Assembly: GCA_963931865.1 (NCBI GenBank)
Contig: OZ007509.1
Location: 13,467,489 to 13,531,488, forward strand
DNA length: 64,000 nucleotides
DNA from: Axinella damicornis
Lineage: Eukaryota; Porifera; Demospongiae; Axinellida; Axinellidae
Direction of reading: 5' to 3'
Shown here in pieces: positions 58,801 to 64,000 of the stretch. The notes below the pieces were generated by a model. That model did no database searches. It had not been told where the DNA came from and saw nothing but the letters and a program-made list of their open reading frames with translations. Made by a program: the position numbers and the translations under genes. The first letter of the stretch is position 1. Each line of letters opens with the position of its first letter.

Positions 58801-61800
58801 CATTCCTAGCAAAATATGTTTCACTTTTCATGGCTTCTACAAGAGTACTTTTACCTACTTCTGGGGTCCCAAGAACAAAAACTCGAGTGTAAACATACTT
58901 GGAGATCTTTTTTGCTGATTTTATGAGCTTCTCGTGTGTTGCATCAACATATGTAAGGTCACTGTTGTGCCTCACTAGCTCCACAACAGTAGATAAATCA
59001 CGATTGCGAATTGCAAAGTACAGAGGTGTACAACCATCATTGCCTCTAGCATTAACATCACATTCATTCTCTGACAACAACGTTCTCACTACATCTGCAT
59101 GACCCATTTTGGAAGCATAATGAAGAGGTGTGTAACCAATTGAATCCACACAGTCCACTGGGCATTTGTATTCAGTTATTAGCTCTTTCACCACCTCCTC
59201 CCTACCACACAAGGCAGCTACATGGAGAGGTGTAAGACCACTACTGTCTATAGCATTTACATCACAGCCAAACTCTGACACAAGCTTCTCCACCACTACC
59301 AAATGACCACCATTGCAGGCATTATGAAGAGGTGTCCGACCATACAGTCCTTTGGCACTGGGACTGCAACTAAACTCTGATACCAGCACACCGACTACTT
59401 CAGCATGTCCATTCAATGCAGCAAGATTCAATGCTGTGTTTCGATTGACACAGGCAGCTGCATCTGCTCCAAACTCTGACAAAAGCATTCTCACTATACC
59501 AGCATGACCGATAATGGCAGCCCAATGAAGAGGTATGTTACCATTCAAGTCTATACAGTCGACTGGGCACTTGTACTGGGTTATGAGCTCTCTCACTAAC
59601 TTCTCCCTACCACACAATGCAGCTACATGCAGAGGTGTAAGACCATTGCTGTCTCTAGCATTCATATCACAGCCAAACTCCGACACAAGCTTCTCCACCA
59701 CTACTAAATGACCACCATTGCAGGCATTATGAAGAGGTGTCCGACCATACAATCCTTTGGCACTAGGACTGTAACTAAACTCTGACACCAGCACACCCAC
59801 TACTTCAGCATGTCCATTCAATGCAGCAAGATTCAATGCTGTGTTTCGATTGACACAGGTAGCTGCATCTGCTCCAAACTCTGACAAAAGCATTCTCACT
59901 ATACCTACATGACCGATCATGGCAGCCCAATGAAGAGGTGTGTTACCATTAGAGTCCATACAGTTGACTGGGCACTTGTACTGGGTTATGAGCTCTCTCA
60001 CAACCTCTACCCTACCACAGAGTGCAGCAACATGGAGAGAAGTAAGACCATAATTATCTTTAGCATTCACATCACAGTCATACTCTGAGATAAGCTTCTC
60101 CACCACTACTGAATGACCACCATCGCAGGCATTATGAAGAGGTGTACAACCATCCTGGCCTTTAACACTAGGACTGCAACCAAACTCTGATACCAGAACA
60201 CCCACTACTTCGGCTTGTCCACTCAAAGCAGCTAGATTCAATGCTGTGTTACCATTATTGATACAGGCAGCCGCATCTGCTCCAAACTCTGACAAAAGCA
60301 TTCTCACTATACCTGCATGACCGTTTATGGCAGCCATATGAAGAGGTGTGGTACCATTAGAGCCGATACAGTTGACTGGGCACTTGTACTTGGTTATGAG
60401 CTCTCTCACCACCTCCTCCTCACCACACATTGCAGCTACATGGAGTGGTGTAAGACCACTATTGTCTCTAGCATGAAGATCACAGCCATACTCTGACAAA
60501 AGCTTCTCAACTGCTACCAAATGACCACCATTGCAGGCATTATGAAGAGGTGTCCAACCATCCTGGCCTTTAACACTAGGACTGCAACCAAACTCCGATA
60601 CGAGAACACCCATTACTTCAGCTTGTCCACTCAAAGCAGCTAGATTCAATGCTGTATCACCATTATTGATACAGGCAGCTGCATCTGCTCCAAACTCTGA
60701 CAAAAGAATTCTCACTATATCTGCATGACCATTTATGGCAGCCATATGAAGAGGTGTGGTACCATTAGAGTCAATACAGTTGACTGGGCACTTGTACTTG
60801 GTTATGAGCTCTCTCACCACTTCCTCCTTACCAGACAATGCAGCTACATGGAGTGGTGTAAGACCACTATTGTCTCTAACATGAAGATCACAGCCATTCT
60901 CTGACAAAAGCTTCTCCATTACTACCAAGTGACCACCATTGCAGGCATTATGAAGAGGTGTCCAACCATCCTGGCCTTTAACACTAGGACTGCAACCAAA
61001 CTCCGATATCAGAATACCCACTACTTCGGCTTGTCCACTCAAAGCAGCTAGATTCAATGCTGTGTCACCATTATTGATACAGGCAGCTGCATCTGCTCCA
61101 AACTCTGATAAAAGCATTCTTACTATATCTGCATGACCGTTTATGGCAGCCATATGAAGAGGTGTGGTACCATTAGAGTCAATACAGTTGACTGGGCACT
61201 TGTACTTTGTTATGAGCACTCTCACCACCTCCTCCTGACCACACAATGCAGCTACATAGAGAGGCGTAAGACCACTGATGTCTCTAGCATGAAGATCACA
61301 GCCATACTCTGACAAAAGCTTCTCCACTACTACCAAATGACCACCATTGCAGGCATCATGAAGAGGTGTCCAACCATCCTGGCCTTTAACACTAGGACTG
61401 CAACCAAATTCTGATACCAGAACACCCACTACTTCGGCTTGTCCACTCAAAGCAGCTAAATTCAATGCTGTGTCACCATTATTGATACAGGCAGCTGCAT
61501 CTGCTCCAAACTCTGACAAAAGCATTCTCACTATACCTGCATGACCCTCCATGGCAGCCCAATGAAGAGGTGTGTTACCATTAGAGTCCATACAGTCCAC
61601 TGGACACTTATACTTGGTTATGAGCTCTCTCACAACCTCTAACTTTCCACACCGTGCAGCAACATGGAGAGATGTAAGACCATCATCATCTCTAGCATTC
61701 AGATCACAGCCATAAAGCTTCTCCACCACTACCAAATGACCACCACTGCAGGCATCATGAAGAGGTGTCTGACCATTCTGGCCTTTAACACTAGGACTGC

Positions 61801-63997
61801 AACGAAACTCCGATACCAGAACACCCACTACTTCAGCATGTCCATTCAAAGCAGCTAGATTCAACACAGTGTTGCCATTATTGATACAGACAGCTGCATC
61901 TGCTCCAAACTCTAACAAAAGCATTCTCACTATACCTGCATGACCATTTATGGCAGCCATATGAAGAGGTGTGGTACCATTAGAGCTGATACAGTTGACT
62001 AGGCACTTGTACTTGGTTATGAGCTCTCTCACCACCTCCCCTTTACCACACAATGCAGCAACATGGAGAGGTGTAAGACCACTGTCATCTCTAGCATTCA
62101 CATCACAGCTATACTCTGACACAAGCTTCTTCGCCACTACCAAATGACCACCACTGCAGGCATGATGAAGAGGTGTCCAACCACACTGTCCTTTAACAGT
62201 AGGACAGCAATGAAACTCCGATACCAGAACACCCACTACTTCAGCATGTCCATTCAAAGCAGCTACAATCAACACTGTGTTGCCATTATTGATACAGGCA
62301 GCTGCATCTGCTCCAAACTCTGACAAAAGGGTTCTCACTATACCTGCATGACCATTTATGGCAGCCATATGAAGAGGTGTGGTATCATTAGAGCCAATAC
62401 AGTTGACTGGGCACTTGTACTTGGTTATGAGCTCTCTCACCACCTCCCCTTTACCACACAATGCAGCAACATGGAGAGGTGTAAGACCACTGTCATCTCT
62501 AGCATTCACATCACAGCTATACTCTGACACAAGCTTCTTCACCACTACCAAATGACCACCACTGCAGGCATGATGAAGAGGTGTCCAACCACACTGTCCT
62601 TTAACAGTAGGACAGCAACGAAACTCCGATACCAGAACACCCACTACTTCAGCACGTCCATTCAAAGCAGCTAGAATCAACACTGTGTTGCCATTATTGA
62701 TACAGGCAGCTGCATCTGCTCCAAACTCTGACAAAAGGGTTCTCACTATACCTGCATGACCCTTTATGGCAGCCATATGAAGAGGTGTAGTACCATTAGA
62801 GGCAATGTAGTCCACTGGGCACTTGTACTTGGTTATGAGCTCTCTCACCACCTCCCCCTTACCACACATTGCAGCAACATGGAGAGGTGTACAACCACTG
62901 TCATCTCTAGCATTCACATCACAGCCAAACTCTGACACAAGCTTCTCCACCACTGCCAAATATGCTAATTTACTTGTGTGATAAATGACTACACTCTTCT
63001 TAGGGAATATCTCTGAAACGCCGAGATGTATAAAGCAACCACCACTGCAGGCATGATGAAGAGGTGTCCAACCATACTGTCCTGTAATACTAGGACTGCA
63101 ACCAAACTCTGATACCAGAACACCCACTACTTCAGCATGTCCACACAAAGCAGCTAGATTCAATGCTGTGTTACCATTATTGATACAGGCAGCTGCATCT
63201 GCTCCAAATTCTGACAAAAGCATTTTCACTATACCTGCATGACCCTTTATGGCAGCCATATGAACAGGTGTGGTACCATTAGGGCCAATACAGTTGACTG
63301 GGCACTTGTATTTGGTTATGAGCTCTCTCACCACCTCCTCCTGACCACAGAGTGAAGCTACATGGAGAGGTGTAAGACCACTGTCATCTCCAGCATTCAC
63401 ATCACAGCCAAACTCTGACACAAGCTTCTCCACCACTGCAAAACATGCTAATTTACTTGTGCGATAAATGCCAACAATCTTCTTAGGGAATATCTCTGAA
63501 ATGCTGAGATTTGTAAAGTAACCACCACTGCATGCATGATGAAGAAGTGTCCAGCCATACTGTCCCTTAATACTAGGACTGCAACGAAACTCCGATACCA
63601 GAACACCCACTACTTCAGCATGTCCACACAAAGCAGCTAGATGCAACGCTGCGTTCCCATTATTGATACAGGCAGCTACATCTGCTCCAAACTCTGACAA
63701 AAGGGTTCTCACTATATCTGCATGACCATTTATGGCAGCCATATGAACAGGTGTGGTACCATTAGATCCAATACAGTTGACTGGGCACTTGTACTTGGTT
63801 ATGAGCTCTCTCACCACCTTCTCCTGACCACACAATGCAGCTACATGGAGAGGTGAAAGACCATTGTCGTCTCTAGCATTCTGATCACAGCCAAACTCTG
63901 ACACAAGCTTGTCCACCACTGCCAAATATGCTAATTTACTTGTGCGATAAATGCCCATAATCTTCTTAGGGAAAATCTCGGAAATATCGAGATTCAT
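55806..63997 (-). CDS. Giant ankyrin-repeat, Roc GTPase-like, double death-domain protein (5' end outside)
   Basis: Three exons are visible: 63997-57196, 57118-56846 and 56071-55806 (donors GGA|GTAAGT and TCA|GTGAGT; acceptors CTCTCACAG and CTCTTGTAG; all phase 1). About 1,690 residues are ankyrin repeats in some 12 blocks of four. A Roc-like GTPase follows, with P-loop GTPEVGKST (about residue 1710), DFAG switch and IGSHAD base-recognition motif, then a COR-like region. Exons 2 and 3 each encode a death domain (QLGLELGLPTRKLEEIE; LAHAIGDKWLSIACLL). Kinase-less DAPK1/MFHAS-type proteins have this order, which suggests cytosolic signalling in cell death or immunity, with the ankyrins choosing the partner. 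The first codons in view repeat an internal unit, so the true start lies further upstream. Frame and splice sites are intact. Confidence 0.88.
56125..56671. mobile_element. Inverted-repeat element CAGTGGCGGATCTAG in the death-domain intron
   Basis: The ends CAGTGGCGGATCTAG are exact complements, each next to a run of C or G and the word AACCCCCCTTT. They are flanked by AATCA on both sides (56120-56124 and 56672-56676). It lies wholly in intron 2 of the ankyrin gene. The 92-codon frame at 56466-56744 partly derives from it and is not a gene. Confidence 0.8.
58950..63997 (-). repeat. 408-bp coding supra-repeat, about 12 copies
   Basis: The ankyrin array repeats as four-repeat modules of 136 residues: a GCDVNARD.. 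repeat, a KYKCPVNC.. repeat, a GADAAACINN.. repeat and a GCSPSVKG.. repeat. Landmark bases of the second repeat recur near 59150, 59560, 59960, 60360, 60770, 61190, 61590, 61990, 62400, 62810, 63290 and 63770. The module near 61710 lacks four residues. The first three modules carry a 30-odd-residue insertion (see findings). Confidence 0.9.
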
Positions 63998-64000
63998 AAA

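Noticed and set aside
1..64000. tRNA or rRNA genes
   Set aside because: None recognised by eye on either strand; a covariance-model scan would be needed to exclude them.

Overview
This looks like nuclear DNA of an early-branching animal, most likely a demosponge. Introns are GT-AG and rich in small transposons. One gene encodes a very long ankyrin array fused to a Roc GTPase-like and death-domain protein, a class I associate with sponges. The repeat content is diverse, with many foldback elements and long G/C homopolymers. The species assignment is inference.

The window holds four host genes I can name by family, plus one secreted-protein exon I do not recognise. (1) 6672-7214 (+): an intact, intronless four-EF-hand calcium-binding protein of the sarcoplasmic/luciferin-binding class. 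Two frameshifted relatives lie at 584-1124 (-) and 11512-12055 (-). (2) 17322-43159 (+): an 11-exon RNase H2 subunit B gene (RNASEH2B), pieced together from splice sites and phase. It gives a continuous 352-residue frame spread over about 26 kb. An inverted partial copy lies at 1427-4306. (3) 46816-54094 (+): a three-exon glutamine-dependent asparagine synthetase (ASNS, 549 aa). (4) 55806 to beyond the right edge (-): a giant ankyrin-Roc-COR-like protein with two death domains. Its 5' end is outside the window. The unrecognised secreted protein (16634-17182, -) is divergently arranged with RNASEH2B.

Most other sequence is mobile or repeated DNA. A structurally complete Ngaro/DIRS-type tyrosine-recombinase retrotransposon (19543-25200, -) sits in RNASEH2B intron 3. 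It has split direct repeats in the order A1-ORFs-B1-A2-B2 and an intron-containing gag. A degenerate Ty3/gypsy element and a second gag remnant of the Ngaro type lie in intron 7. At least ten copies of a foldback/MITE family with 17-bp ends TAGCCTCGTTCCCAGGC are scattered through the window. They range from a bare 34-bp palindrome to about 607 bp, and four are flanked by perfect 9-bp direct repeats. Other elements include TTAA-flanked families (twice two elements share one TTAA), TA-flanked elements, a long foldback element at 7456-8398, and several minisatellites.

Region by region: 0-5 kb, EF-hand pseudogene, inverted RNASEH2B fragment and tandem repeats. 5-14 kb, LINE fragments, intact EF-hand gene, foldback element and duplicated repeat blocks. 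14-17 kb, minisatellite and MITEs. 17-43 kb, RNASEH2B with its transposon-filled introns. 43-47 kb, nested inverted repeats and the ASNS upstream region. 47-54 kb, ASNS. 54-64 kb, low-complexity DNA and then the ankyrin/death-domain gene.
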